Assembly (NCBI GenBank): GCA_030762175.1
Contig: CM060834.1
Span: forward strand, 29,146,501-29,210,500
DNA: 64,000 nt
Origin: Metallyticus violacea
Taxonomy: Eukaryota > Arthropoda > Insecta > Mantodea > Metallyticidae
Reading direction: 5' to 3'
Below the pieces are notes generated by a model that was not told the DNA's origin, searched no databases, and saw nothing but the letters and a program-made list of their open reading frames with translations. Of this stretch, positions 1-12,265 are shown one piece after another; positions within the stretch are counted from its first letter, which is position 1; each line of letters opens with the position of its first letter. A program made the translations under genes and the position numbers.

Positions 1-2740
1 AATTTCATAAGTGCATGACAGAAATGTGTGACAGTTTCACCATTTCCTTGAGTGACATGCTCCATGTTTTCTACTACCTAGTGTGTTGCCCAATCTTAAG
101 TGTAGTGTAAGTAGCCCAGCTGGCAGTGAGCGATAGCTTATCAGCCGGTGCAGCTCCCGTCGCTACGTCGGTCATCAGATAATTGGATGAACCGATATAG
201 TGCTTTGATGACACTGATAAGGTTAGATGCAATCATTTCTAAGCACTACACAGACATTAGATGGGTAGGAATCAAAAGCTGATTAAGCATTTATTTCGGC
301 ACAACAAAACTTACGCTCACAATGTGTGTCGGAAAAGTATGGACTAGCTTTTGTTTAAAAACCATAATTAATTTCTGTTACGAATGCTAGCTATAGCTGT
401 ACAACCCAAACAATACCCATTCTTATCAACGATAAGTACGTCGACTAGCGGTACCTGTATCACAATGCAACTATGCATAATAACCGGCCTTATGTAAACA
501 GCTATGTTTTGTTTAGAATACACTTGTATTTTCCAAAGACACACACACCAGGGACTTCCCCTCACTTAAGCGATTTCTGTGTAATTTTCTGTTTGCCTTG
601 TGTTTCTGGGAACATCGTATTGGAACTGACACGAAGTGATGCTGTGCAAACTGGTATTTGTTTGCTCACAAAGCAATAGCAGATTAGCTGCACATTATGT
701 TTCCAATATAATGGAGCTTACTTCTCGTGTAATGAGATCATTAGAGCAGAAACAGTTTGCAGTAATTGTGTTCAAGAATATGCCTTGTCATGCACGAAGA
801 GGGTATATCTTTACATGCACACTTCCCGGAAGTGATATTTAAAAATGCAAATTCGCTTATGCTTCAGCGACACACGTATATTAAAAACAAATAACTTATA
901 CTTACTGACTTTATCACTTTTGTTATCGAACAAATAAACATGTCGACGTACTTATCTTCTAATTGTAATGCGTTTAAGGTGCATTCTATGATAAATATGC
1001 ATTTTAGAAGAAAGAAATCACCAGAAATATATAACCATCATAAAATTTCTTAGCAACTTTGACCAAAGTTTGCATAAACTAATATTAATAATAACAAATA
1101 TGGTTGCGCATTTGTTTATCCAGCATTACATAACCAATTAATTACAATTATTTGATTTTAGACACTGAAAGCTAAGTACACATCCTTAACCGTGGGCAAG
1201 TTCAAGGATACTTAGCTATCCGAAATATCATATTTAGTGCAGACGCTTTCAGGATTTTTAAAATTATATTTTAAAATATTGTGTTTTTATTACCTAAATT
1301 TGTACTTCTGCTGAACAATTTGCTTGAAAAAAAAAAAAAAAAAAACAAGAAGACTAATATATTAGGCTAGTTAAAAGTCTGACACCACTTCAATACTTTT
1401 TATAGCTCGTATTTCGTTTACATGACTCCGGTGTACGCTGATAGCCATTTATTGGAAACTAAAAATGATATTGTCGATTATTTCCACTTCCACTTCCAGT
1501 TTAACCAAAAGCGAAGTGAAGTGAAGTCACGTTTCAGATTTAAATGCAATACTGGACACTCCTGTTTTTTGCCATTTCGAATAATGCTCGTTACATGTTT
1601 TTAAAAAGCACTACACCAAGAAATTCGAAGTGAATTCCTCACCAAGTTGAATTACAGTAAAATCCAGATTATACGCTTATTAATTATGAAATTATGACAT
1701 TACATTGTGGTTATCGGGGAACAGAATTAGAATTCTTGCAATTTATACGTATCACAAGAGAGAAACCATCTTTTTTTTAAAATAATAATAACAATAATAA
1801 TAATAATGTTATTATTGAGATTAAACCATAAAATTAATGGCATGCTATTAATTAAATTAAATATATGACAACTATTGACAAAGCAACACAAAATCTTTAG
1901 CACTACAAGACATATTACACTGGTTAACAAGAATAGAACGAAACGTTATCGCTTTGTGATCGATCAGTTTCTCTCATTTTGTGCCATCTCTGCTTATTTT
2001 CTCGCAACAAAGTAACAAAAATATTACCATGTTCTCAGAAGCCCTAAAGTCTCCAGTCGTCGTGGTAAACAAAGGTGCAATTTTCTCATATGCAAAACTC
2101 GGAACTTGAATCCAGATTCTGAATATGATAAATTTGGCTGTAGATGCAAATTATTTCCAGCACCGAGATAAACGCCATTGTAGAACGGAGCACTTTGTCG
2201 GGAATTATAGACAATGTTTGAAGCATATGTTTAGTGAGAAGTAAGAAAAAATTACACTAAACACGCAGATGGTATCGAGCAAAATTATAGCAAGAGCACG
2301 CTGTAATTTAAAAGGGCGGTATGTTTACCCAACTGGAGAAATTCTTGTAATAACTCACATGTGAATAATTAATAAAAATGCAAGGAAAATAAAACGGAAG
2401 ATGACGATTTCATTGTGTTCTTTTACTAAATTACAATGCTTATTTCATGTATTCTGCCGAGAGATTCTATCATACCTTTGTAAGAAATCTCTATCCATAA
2501 CGCATTCTTATTGAAATCAAGAGTTTTCGAGTAAAAACGCAAAAAGAAGCATTGATCATAAGATAAATTTCAAACGCTCTTAAAAATATCTAAGATATTT
2601 ATGTGTTGGGTTTAAATCTCTCTCTCTCTCATCATGCAAGTGTTCCATCATTTGTAATTACATATTCTAATCCCCATAAACATTTTATCTCGAAATGGCG
2701 TCGATGAGCATTAAATGTTTTATTGTAAAGATTTCTTACA
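1..2740. other. A+T-rich unassigned DNA
   Basis: No credible coding region or known repeat is recognised. A slightly more G+C-rich patch sits at about 110-180. A 20-base A run lies near 1327-1346, an (AAT)-like stretch at 1780-1808 and a short (CT)n at 2619-2632. Short open frames of 60-70 codons have no recognisable motif. Confidence 0.6.
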
Positions 2741-2744
2741 TTTT

Positions 2745-3410
2745 CTCCCGATATTATTCTAAATTTGGTTTAAAAATTGTAATTAATTGTATATTTATAT
2801 TATCAATATTTAATATTTTCAAGCCATCTTGTAACATATTTTTTTTTATTTTGAATACTGTTTAATGCCCGTTTTTACTACTAAGGCACCACAGGCGATG
2901 GAAACCGGTGGTACCTGAAATTTAGTGATAAATTGGGAAAGGGGTATTTTTTTTAAGAGGAAACGTTCCAGGTCTAAGTTTGAGTACCTCCCCGACATTG
3001 GATATTTATGAGGTTCGAGGAAAAAACACCTATCAGGGAACACGGTCCTGGTGGGAATCGAAACCCAGACCTCCCACTCGAGTCCGCGCGTTAACGACCT
3101 CGGCCATCTGTGGCGAATGTCGATTGTGAGTACTGTCAATAGAGAAGAATCAAATGTGGGTTTAGGACTGTTTCATGAGTAGAATAAGAGTAAAAGTAAA
3201 TATATTTGAAAGTCGCATAGGGAATATTAACAAATATAAAAACTGCTATACTTATGAATACCTATCTATTCAGAAGCCGTGAGAGAAATAGACGAAAGTT
3301 GACTATTACAATCGCTACCGTTCGATTTACTAATGCCAACTGAGAAAAACAAAACATTTTACCATTCTGAACAGAGTGTTTATTAAAATGTTTAGTTGCT
3401 CAGGTGAATA
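2745..3410 (+). repeat. Repeat R-A copy 1, interrupted by a SINE
   Basis: Two blocks, 2745-2840 and 3116-3410, match the reverse complement of 14165-14560. Shared strings include AAGCCATCT, CAATAGAGAAGA, GTTTCATGA, TATGAATACCTA and GCTACCGTTCGATTTACTAA. The 2849-3115 SINE lies between the blocks, and the other copy lacks it, so the SINE inserted into a pre-existing repeat. The repeat has no coding capacity that I can see and its class is unknown. Judging by eye the copies differ substantially but align along their whole length. Confidence 0.7.
2849..3115 (-). mobile_element. SINE family 1 copy (tRNA-derived), full length
   Basis: On the minus strand it opens with a tRNA-like head: an A-box region around TGGCCGAGGTCGTTAACGCG and a B-box region GGTTTCGATTCCC. 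It ends with a tail near AACGGGCATTAAACAGT and an A-rich run (plus-strand T run at 2840-2848). It aligns along its full length with the copies at 7282, 28111, 30884, 35706 and 42599. SINEs of this kind are RNA polymerase III transcripts that are copied into the genome by LINE proteins. It interrupts repeat R-A. No clean target-site duplication was read. Confidence 0.85.
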
Positions 3411-4670
3411 AGTCAAACGGTGCAATGGTTCAACTCGATGAACACCCAAAAGACACCAGTAATGGTTTTGCATTTTGGACTACAGTGTGAGAATCTGTGC
3501 ATGTCCAAAAAGTCTTTAAGAGAATATTCAGAGAATGGGAGAAAAGTACAGAGATAAACAAGACTACTGTAAAATTAAGAACGGTTAACATTTTATCCAT
3601 TGTCCATAGGACCTTGAAATAGCTTAATGGAAAAGTTTATCTTCATCTTCTTCTTCTTCTTCTTCTTCTTCTTCTTCTCCTCCTCCTCCTCCTCTCCTTC
3701 TTTTAATTTTGAAGTATGTTTGTCCCACCTAATGTTGCTCAAATGCACATTACTTTATCTTGAAGGTTAAAGAAGGTATTTCAAAAATGTGAACTGTATA
3801 CCATATTTGTTGGTGCAAGAGCTTAAAATACTTTTCTGATACATATCCTGCGTCAAAGGTTAGTTCCTAAAATTTCCTTATATGTGCATGTTTATTGTTT
3901 CATATTTAACATCTTGCAAGAATTCTAACTATGTGTGACGCTAGAGTAAACCACCTCTTACGTACTTCTACGAATAATAGCATTCTACAGGGAGTAAGCT
4001 GTAATTTATTCTTCATTGTGTTTTAAACGCAATGTCAACACAGCTGCTGTTGGTATGAGATAAGGTACTCCTAAAATAAAGCAATTGTCTGGAAATACCG
4101 CCGGGAATAAGCCCTCATAGCCCCATAAATATTATCACGTCTGACCTTCAACAAAAATCTTACGCAGAGCTCCTCGAAAGGTATTTCAGTTTAAATGAAA
4201 AGCGAAATTAAATTGCAAGCAAATGCCTGCCATTTCAAAACCTGCTCCAGTCAGTCTCATGCAGTTTCTCAGGAAATATCGATTCATGTAGTTTTTTATG
4301 TAATAAATTTAACGTTAAAATTCTGAACAAATTACTTTAATATGTCACTTGTGATAGAAATACTCATTTATTACTTCAATAGTTGATATTTTAGAATTTA
4401 ATATAACGACTTTTACAAGCTTGTGTACAAATGCAACAACTATTTCAGTGAATAATTTAATGTTCCGAGTTTTACATTATATTTATATTTATAGCATGCT
4501 CAGAATACTTTCTAAATGCAATCTGATGATGGCATATGCACTTTCAATTGAGGAGCTTGCTGGAAAAACGACTTTACTTAAAAAAAGATAAACGTATTTA
4601 GAGATAGTAACCGTTCAAATAAATAGAGAAAATTTGTTGATAAATGTTTATTAGTTATGAAAGTAGCCAT
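3411..4670. other. A+T-rich unassigned DNA with a pyrimidine microsatellite
   Basis: No coding or element signal is recognised apart from the (TTC)n/(TCC)n tract at 3641-3702, listed separately. Confidence 0.55.
3641..3702. repeat. Microsatellite (TTC)n then (TCC)n
   Basis: Tandem TTC units run from about 3646 and change to TCC units from about 3677. This is a compound pyrimidine-strand microsatellite. Confidence 0.95.
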
Positions 4671-4938
4671 CGTTCCCGTTGTTAACCATACTTGCCTCCT
4701 AAACTCAAGGTCGCGGGTTCGATTCCGGCCAGGATCAATGGATTTTTTCGGGCGTAAAAATCCTAAGTATGGCTTTATTCGGAAGGGAAGTAAAGCCGTG
4801 GATCCCATGTCGTAGATTTTCGGCAAGTACAAGAACCTCAAGCCTGAAAGAAGAGGCCTCTGAGCAAAATTTATCGGACGTTTCACGTCCTGAATTGAAT
4901 GGGACGATGATGGCCGGAGATATTAAAGAACTACAATG
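4671..4938 (+). mobile_element. SINE family 2 copy, near full length
   Basis: The tRNA-like head runs from about 4671 (GTTAACCATACTTGCCTCCT, then the B box GGGTTCGATTCC). The family body follows (GATTTTTTCGGGCGTAAAAA, AAGCCTGAAAGAAGAGGCC) and the 3' end is near 4938 (GATATTAAAGAAC). The open frame across the body on either strand is a by-product of the SINE, not a gene. The first bases of the head (GGTCCTGGTGGTGTAG in the complete copy at 51317) are diverged here. Confidence 0.85.
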
Positions 4939-7281
4939 AAGGTTGACTCGTTATTCTTTAAATTATTTTCTATTCTCCTATTATATTTTAATATTTAAAT
5001 GTCTATAAGAAATTAAGATACTGCCACGATAAAGACATTTTAGAGACACAGCTGATCAATTTTCCATAAATCCATTTATTGTGAGAAACATGAACAACAT
5101 GTGTTTATTACAAACATTATATTTATAGAAATAATGAAAAAAAAGTTTCATTTTCATTGTGATGATTTTAAGGGCATTTTTCTTGATCAGAAATTAAATT
5201 AATATTAATTAATTTTGAATTATTGACTTATGTCTTCAGCTTCAGCATAAATAAGTCATAAGTCACAAACACCATACGAATATTCTTGTTCATGAAGCTG
5301 CAGTACAAATCACTGTATTTCCTCATTTGACAAAAATCAAATGATCACCTGATATCCTTCATCAAAGCTCTACGGAACCATTCATTTAAGGAAATACCTT
5401 AACATCACAAGGATTCGTGGGAAAGTGTTTTGTGCGTTTTCTATAAGAAAATAAGGATTTGGCGTCATTTACAACTATAATTAAACTATTATTAATGAAC
5501 AACTTGAATCTAAATATCATGTGTTACGATAATTTGTACAAAATTAAATTGTATGTTGCACATACAGCAATTAAATTGTATATAAAAATTAATCAAAACA
5601 TCAAACAAAGAATAAGAAATGAAAGCAATGACATTTTAAGAAACATTAAACATTTTAAATGTTATTTCTACACAGGACTCATATGTACCAAAGATGCTAC
5701 AGAATGAGAGACAAAGAAAGCTACCTATGTGGGCGTTCAAACTGTACATTCGCCTTGTAGCAGCAAAAATTAATTAAAACAATTAAACAAATAAAATATT
5801 AAAACGATAGTATAAATTCTTTGTAACGTAAAAGCCTAGTAACAACCGAAGCAATATGTTATAATAGCTCTCAAAAATTAGATCGAAACCTATGCGCAAT
5901 TTATATTATAAATAAATACAATTTATTAAAACATTGCAGCATACAATGGGTCACCACAGTAAGTAAGCAAGCAAGATTAGCTTGAATTTCTAAGTAAAAA
6001 CCGAAAACATTCTCCTGGGAACTTCTTACCTACGTCAGATCACTGCGAAAGCTCAGAAGAGAAAATGTAGCATTGTTCCCGGCCCGAGGTAATAAGCCAC
6101 CGGACGCTTAAAATAAGACATGTACTGACCAAAAGAATTAAGTTTAAAATGACGTCACCAACTCACGTAACAGTAGCTAGAAACTGACCAGAGAAATATC
6201 AAATGGCGTAAGGTTTTAGTGCAACAAAGGCACAAGTTTTTCAGACGCATAAAGAAATATTTCTCTTCCGCTTGGAAATCGGTGGTATTAAAAATTTGAA
6301 AAATAATGCGTTTTCTTAATTTGATTGAAGTTAAACCACATTATACTTTCATCAACACCTGTTTCTCTCTCTGATTTTGAAATTCTTTTAATAACATTTA
6401 TGAAATAATGTAGTTTTATTATTAAAATAAATGTTAACATTAATTATCTTATGTTTATTTGTTCTGGGGGATTATGGACAACTTTTAAAATTATTTCATT
6501 TCATTTCATTACTTTTGAGCAGATTTATTTAGCTGTACTTTTTAATTAGCAATGTCAAAAAGACCACAGACCTCCGTAAATCATCCGCTTTATTATAAAC
6601 GTTTTTATGCAATAAGAATTACGTTTTGCGTGTCGATTTCGCTTGTCACGCAAAGAGTGGCTGATTTGTTGCTCTATAAAGAAACGGTTGAATGAAATGC
6701 ATTTACTACCATCAGTGGGGTTCCTATTGCTAATAAGGTTTTTATATCATGTAAGCAGTAATTAAGGTAGTAACTACTCCTTTTTGTAATATGAGTTATA
6801 TTGCCAAAAAGGCGATTTAAACCAGTTTCTCATTTAAGTTGGGAAGGTGCGTGTTGGACGGGAAAACAACACACTCTGGACAGTGCCACCTACATAAAGT
6901 TTGGTGCACCTAATTACTAAAAGCATGCTGTTTGCCAACGTGTTCTGCCTGGTTAAAATTAATCAACGACTGTGTTCAGCCTATTACTTGCTTTATGGTC
7001 ATTCTTGTAAACACTCTAGTAATTGGATTTCTCTTCAAAAAAAGTGAAAATCTGTCTTCTGCACGCGACTTTCTTGCACAAAGGGAACCGTGAAATACGC
7101 AACACTTTCAGTGTAAATTGCCTACAATTACATATATTTGTGCTAACTGGTTTTAACAAAGAATACTGCAATTAATCTAACTTAATTGTATGTATTAAAT
7201 TAAGTTTCCAGGCAAAATTGTCTAAATGTTAAAACATGAATAATGATAGATTCTATTCATTTTAAAAACACTGTTTTAGAT
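4939..7281. other. A+T-rich unassigned DNA
   Basis: No recognisable gene, element or RNA. Short open frames, such as one of 82 codons near 5459-5707, are low-complexity (rich in Asn, Lys, Ile) and lack any motif. Confidence 0.55.
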
Positions 7282-7558
7282 ATTTTTTAAATAATGTTTA
7301 ATGCCAGTTTTAACCACTGAGACATCACAGGTGATGGACACTGGTAATGCATAGATGAAATGATAAATTGAGAATTTTTTTTTTTTAAAGAAAGTGTTCC
7401 AGGCCTAAGTTTTACGGCACCTCCCCAGTATTTGCCATTTATGACAGAGGAAAACCTGGAAAAAAACCTCAGTCAGGGAGGGCGGTTTTGGTGGGAATCG
7501 AACTTCAGACCTGCGCTCAGAGTCTCCGCGCCTTAAAGACCTCGGCCACCCGTGGCGG
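7282..7558 (-). mobile_element. SINE family 1 copy with target-site duplication
   Basis: On the minus strand this is a complete SINE: tRNA-like head ending at about 7556 (plus-strand CTCGGCCACCCGTGGC), body and tail (plus-strand AATAATGTTTAATGCC). The 10-base direct repeat TGTTTTAGAT flanks it at 7272-7281 and 7559-7568. This is the expected mark of LINE-mediated insertion and fixes the element's ends. Confidence 0.9.
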
Positions 7559-7568
7559 TGTTTTAGAT

Positions 7569-8630
7569 TGAGAAACCGACATTTCCTTCATCAGAGATGT
7601 TCATTTCGTGACGTTTCCATGCTCAAAGTTATGTAAGTTCAACTGTCTTTCTATCAGCTGTGTGATCAGCTGTTAGCTTTGCGCTCCGTCAAGGTCCATG
7701 TGATTGAGTTATTTAAGGTGTTAGTATCGTTGTAAAATGGAATGTAATATCACTCCTGCTGATTCCACTAATTTAAGACAGTTATGATGTGAAAAATAAA
7801 AATAAAAAAAAAACACTCATCATGTGTTTTAAATGATTGAAACTTATGTAAATTTGAGAAAACATACTCATAACGAAATTAAACTTTCTGTGGTATGTTT
7901 GAGAATTATGTCAAACGATCAAAATTTCCAGTTTCAGTTGAAAAAAAAATAATAAAATAGAATTTTATTATTGTCAAATCCTAACTGGTCAGTATTTACA
8001 TTAAATTTATATATATATATATATATCATTCAATCTGGATACTATAATAATGTTAGGCAACTCTAAGAGTCTTAGCACAGGATGAAGGTTTTGTCACCCT
8101 TGAAAAAAATTTCAATCAGGAAACACTCCCAACTGGGAACTGAACCCAGTCCCTGTGCTTATTTTAAATACTATCTTTACAATGGCGTAGTCTATCTATT
8201 TAGTTGTCTACACTATTACATTCAGACAGTAATAATCAACCTGACCAACGTTTGACTCTCACAGACAATGTTGTTTTAAAAATATAACGATTTTCCCAAC
8301 AACCACTCACTGTATTTATTAATCGTAGAGTAGTTCTTTCTACCTTTAATTTTATTAATTTTATCTATCTTACACTCAACATAATTAATGAAATGTATAT
8401 TAAAGTCACAACTCTTTTATTGACATATAACATTTGTTAACTAATAATTGTCGTTTTTAATTCAAATAAAACCTAAATATATTTATAAACATAAAGACAT
8501 TTAAAAGCTAAACATTTGACTTGAAGCTAACAAGCTTCGTTAAATTTTGATTAAAAAGTTCATACAATTTATTACTAAAATCAAGCAGGTATAAAATTGA
8601 TCATTAGTTACATTAATTACAACTATGGAA
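7569..8630. other. Unassigned DNA with a (TA)n tract and a tRNA-like fragment
   Basis: A (TA)n run lies at 8007-8026. At 8126-8160 the minus strand reads GGGACTGGGTTCAGTTCCCA, a B-box-like string that may be the decayed head of a further SINE family. That identification is weak because no second copy was found in the window. The rest is unrecognised. Confidence 0.4.
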
Positions 8631-8845
8631 AGTTGCTCTTAGCAAGTTCTTGGGACTGGAAATTGATGAGCAACTAAATTGGAAGAAGCATGATATAGTT
8701 CTGCCTGCCTTGCTTTGAGAAGCTTGGGAGGTCTTGTGAACCAAACTGCTTTAAGATTAGTATACTATGCATATTTTAATTCCATTTTGAGATATGGGAT
8801 AGTACATGTATTGTTATATGCTTTGTTGCTGACAACTTTGATCAT
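8631..8845 (+). mobile_element. LINE reverse-transcriptase end fragment, degenerate
   Basis: Translated with frame changes, the plus strand gives KFLGLEIDEQLNWKKH, then LRLVYYAYFNSILRYGIV. These resemble the segment just after the polymerase core in Jockey/CR1-type LINE ORF2 proteins, where a K-F-L-G-x-x-x-D-x-x-L-x-W-x-x-H motif is followed by a Y-x-A-Y/F-x-x-x-L-x-Y-G-I motif. Stops and frameshifts make it non-functional. The YxDD catalytic region is absent. It could be part of the same family as 11690-12265, which lies on the same strand. The family-level call is inference. Confidence 0.55.
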
Positions 8846-9519
8846 TTTAAAATGCATATAATGAATACTAGGCATACTGCTGACTTGAATAAACCAAGTA
8901 ATTCACTAAATATTTTCCATAAGGGTAGCCATCACTCTACAGTACAAATATATGTATAATTGCTATGTAATTCACAGAAATGCTAACTTTTAAAAAAATA
9001 AACATTTACTAATACTGAAGCCTTCAGTAATATGAACGAAGAATTTAATTGCAGCAAGGCCTGCTTAAAGAATTTATCATGCTATTAGACTAGGTCAGCA
9101 TTTTCTAATTATGGTGGGGGGGTTATATTATGTAATATAGGTTATAAAGCTGCATGTCAACCCTCTTTATATTTATGTGCTAAGCATAATCTAAAATAAA
9201 TTAAATAAATGTCTCTAAATTCTTTACTCAAAGACAGCACTATTAATGGAATACAACTCTTACTAATATAAATTCCGAAATCTTCTCCCTTCCTTATCCT
9301 TATGGCCGGTATTTCTGTCTTTGGCTACCAGAAGACGGAAACCCTGGTCATTATAAGTTTAATATTAATGAAGGATCGATATTCCTTTCTCGTCCCTCCT
9401 TTCACACAATTCATAGACCAATTAATGTTATCTATTTCAACCACTAACTTCCTTTTTATTTTGTGTTCAAATACTCAATCCTTTACTAGGATGGACATAA
9501 CTACCTTGGTTTAGTTTAT
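8846..9519. other. A+T-rich unassigned DNA
   Basis: Nothing firm is recognised. It may contain further eroded sequence of the preceding LINE, but I could not follow it. A 70-codon open frame at 9302-9514 has no motif. Confidence 0.45.
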
Positions 9520-10130
9520 TTTAGTTCCTAGAGCATTCAGTGCTTCGCGAAGAAATCACAGAGGCCTACGAACATAGAAACTATCATTTATAATTACCAG
9601 AGTAGCACAAAATCTACATTTACAAAAAAAAAAAATAGTTACAATATAAATGAAAAACAACGCCTAGAGCAACTTAACAATACAAATTTAACTATATACA
9701 TGTTTACATATGCTTGATATAAAATTATTGTCACTAATATATTCCTTTACAGAACAATAGTTGCATTTTACATAGATATTTTCTAAGTGCAGATTTAAAG
9801 GATTTAAACTGTTTGTTAAGGTAGAGAATTTTGTACCAAAATTCATTCATAATAAACTGCTCTTTGATAACAGGAAAGCTTTGAAGCCGGTCTATGTAGA
9901 TTTGCTTTTTGTATAGCATCCTTGTCATGTATATTTTGATTTTGTAAAAAAAATGTTCTTTATTTCTTATATAAAAGTTCGTGAGAGATAATATATATTC
10001 ACCTGGAAGAGTTAATATTTCAAACTGCCTAAAGAGTTTCTGCATGAATGTCTGCAGAATGTCTTTGTGAACTTTACTATTAATTATCATAGTTATTACC
10101 AAGTTCATCAACATTTGATTTGTGTTATTG
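9520..10130 (-). mobile_element. LINE 3' end, copy 1 (Jockey/CR1-like)
   Basis: A 133-codon minus-strand frame (10135-9734) carries FEILTLPGEYILSLTNFYI, then FKSFKSALRKYL, then SVKEYISDN in a shifted frame. This order matches the C-terminal tail of Jockey/CR1-type ORF2 proteins (x-I-L-x-L-P-x-x-Y-I-L..., then ALRKYL..SFYSVxEY). About 200 bases of 3' untranslated sequence follow, shared with the inverted copy at 11690-12265 down to the string TTCTATGTTCGTAG. The copy is 5'-truncated, as LINEs often are, and abuts a different LINE remnant at 10150. The ORF is not a host gene. Confidence 0.65.
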
Positions 10131-10149
10131 AACATTTATTTATCTGATC

Positions 10150-10740
10150 AGCTATGTCTATTGAACATATCCTTTCAGTTTCATTTCTCTAAAAATTTTC
10201 GGAACTTTCCTAATTGATTTTCATCTTTAATATCATTTAAATGTGTTTTTTCTGCTTCCCCTTAACCATTTCCCTCCTATCAACCTTGTACTCCATTCAT
10301 CTTTCCCCTTATAATCAAATAATATATGCATTATACTTCTTTCTTCCCCACAAATTGGGCATGAGCCGTGCAAAATGCTCCCCCTCTCACCTCTTCATTT
10401 CCATATGCCTAATCGAAACCGGCCAATTCTCTCTATCTTTCCCATTTTTTTTTTCAGAGTCTTGTGTATATTTCGTCTGGAATCACCTTTTATTCTCTCT
10501 AAAACGTTAATGGTTTATCCTGTCTAATATGTGAAAATAAATTGTGTCTATTCATGTCCTTCAATATCTTACTTCTTTCCAATATCACCTACTGAAATTA
10601 TTCACCCAGAACTCTCTTATCCCATTCTTAATCAAATGGCTCTAATTTTCCCTAACCATGAATTAATCCCAACTTATTTTTCTTGTATTCCTGACACACC
10701 TTCAAAATATGTTGCTCAGGGAGCTTCTAAATTCTAAAAA
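10150..10740 (-). mobile_element. LINE C-terminal fragment with Cys-His motif
   Basis: Minus-strand translation gives RIGRFRLGIWKWRGER, then SCPICGEERSIMHILFDYKG, then LGKFRKFLEK. The C-x2-C-x7-H-x4-(C/Y) arrangement inside a 'CPxCGEE...HIL' context is the Cys-His knuckle at the C-terminus of many insect LINE ORF2 proteins. Here the final Cys reads Tyr. Frames are broken upstream. It is a different LINE family from the neighbouring 9520-10130 fragment. Confidence 0.6.
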
Positions 10741-11689
10741 AATAATTTAATATTCTATGATTTTTTTTTTTTTTTGTTTAACCCTAACCATCCCCAACTG
10801 TAGCAACATTCTAAAACACTCCCAAAACCAGGTTACAAAGTTATTTTCTTGACTAAATCCAAACACACCCACTTTTTATCAAATCCCCTGGACTCGACCA
10901 AGGTATGCAAACTTCTTTCAACCACTGCTATATTCATTACCGGTGCCATATATAAACCTCTAACTGATCCAATAGCCAAGGATTTCCCCTGCAATGGTTT
11001 AGTATCTTTTGCTATTATTCTTAACTACTAAACGTGTGAATTCTTTAACATCTTGAACTGTTTTATCACTCATAAACTATTTTTCATTGCTACTTGATGT
11101 ATTGTATTTTAAACACCATAATGACAGGCGTATTATATTATAAATGTGATGGTATGTTGTTTTCTTGTGTTTGAATGATTTATAAGTCGTATTGACGTGT
11201 TCAGTATTCTTGAACATCGCCCAGTATAGAATGTAAGAACAAGAATCTCCTCTATTACTGCTGCTACGACAGCCTTTTTGTATATCAAACTTTTATTAAA
11301 TACGTACCATCAATTAAATGCATACTTTTAGGTTAGTTTTACAATAAAAAAAAACTTATTAAAGATTTATAGCTTTAAATTTAAATCAAGGTTAAACTAA
11401 TTTTAGACCCATATTTTATGACATTTTAGAGCGTGGTAAAGTAATAAAGAGAGTATTTAGGCAAACACTTAAAGAACTCTGGGCTGCATTATAAGCACAA
11501 ATAAAAACCTAGTTATTTATGATATGATGCTGTAAAACATCTATAAATATCTCCAAAAGCAAATTAAAAGCTGAGAAAATGAACAGAACTGTTCTTGGCA
11601 TCGAACAGAAATGTGACGCATTTGAACCTATCAAAACGGACCAAGAAAACATGAGGACTCTCTGGTCAATTTGAGATTTTAACTATTCC
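10741..11689. other. A+T-rich unassigned DNA
   Basis: A T-run lies at about 10760-10775. The remainder may include upstream parts of the adjacent LINE remnants, but nothing is readable. Short open frames lack motifs. Confidence 0.45.
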
Positions 11690-12265
11690 ATGTGAATGTA
11701 TTTTATCCCCCATGAACTTTTATATAATAAATAAAGAAAATTTTTAAAAAATATCAGAATATACATGATAAGAATACTTGACAAAATACAAATCTTCATA
11801 GACTGGTTTCAACACTTTGCTGCCATCAAAAAGAAGTTTATTATGAACACATTTTAGTACAATATAATCTTCCCTATAGCTTAAAAGCCTGAATAAACAA
11901 TGACCAATTCTTAAAATATACTCTTGGAAAATACGTGTGTAAAGCTAATGTCCTGTAAAGGAATATATGAGTGCTAATATACTGATTTAAAAACACAAAT
12001 GATTTATATCAATGTATATGTAAATAGGTATGCAGTAAACTTGTGTGACTGAGTGATTTGTCTGTTTCTGCTTCTCTGGTTTTGTTGTATTTATTGAGTT
12101 GTTCTAGGTATTGCTTTTTCATATTTATTGTAACCATTTATGCAGATGAACAAGATAGTAGAATATATACTACAGTGGTAATTGTAAGTGACAAATTCTA
12201 TGTTCGTAGATTGCCGTGACTGTTTTGCGAACTCACGGAATGCTCCAGAACCTAAACTAGAATGT
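11690..12265 (+). mobile_element. LINE 3' end, copy 2 (inverted relative to copy 1)
   Basis: Plus-strand translation starts FEILTIPCECILSPMNFYI, followed by degraded sequence and a VKEYMSAN string. This parallels copy 1 residue by residue. The homology continues through the non-coding 3' part (TCTAGGTATTGCTTTTTCAT against TCTAGGCGTTGTTTTTCATT; TTCTATGTTCGTAG in both). More stops are present than in copy 1, so this copy looks older. Together the copies form an inverted pair separated by about 1.6 kb. Confidence 0.65.

Noticed and set aside
2846..3139. 97-codon frame across SINE family 1, and similar frames at 42717-42986
   Set aside because: The frame comes from the SINE's tRNA-like head and body and is present in multiple non-coding copies.
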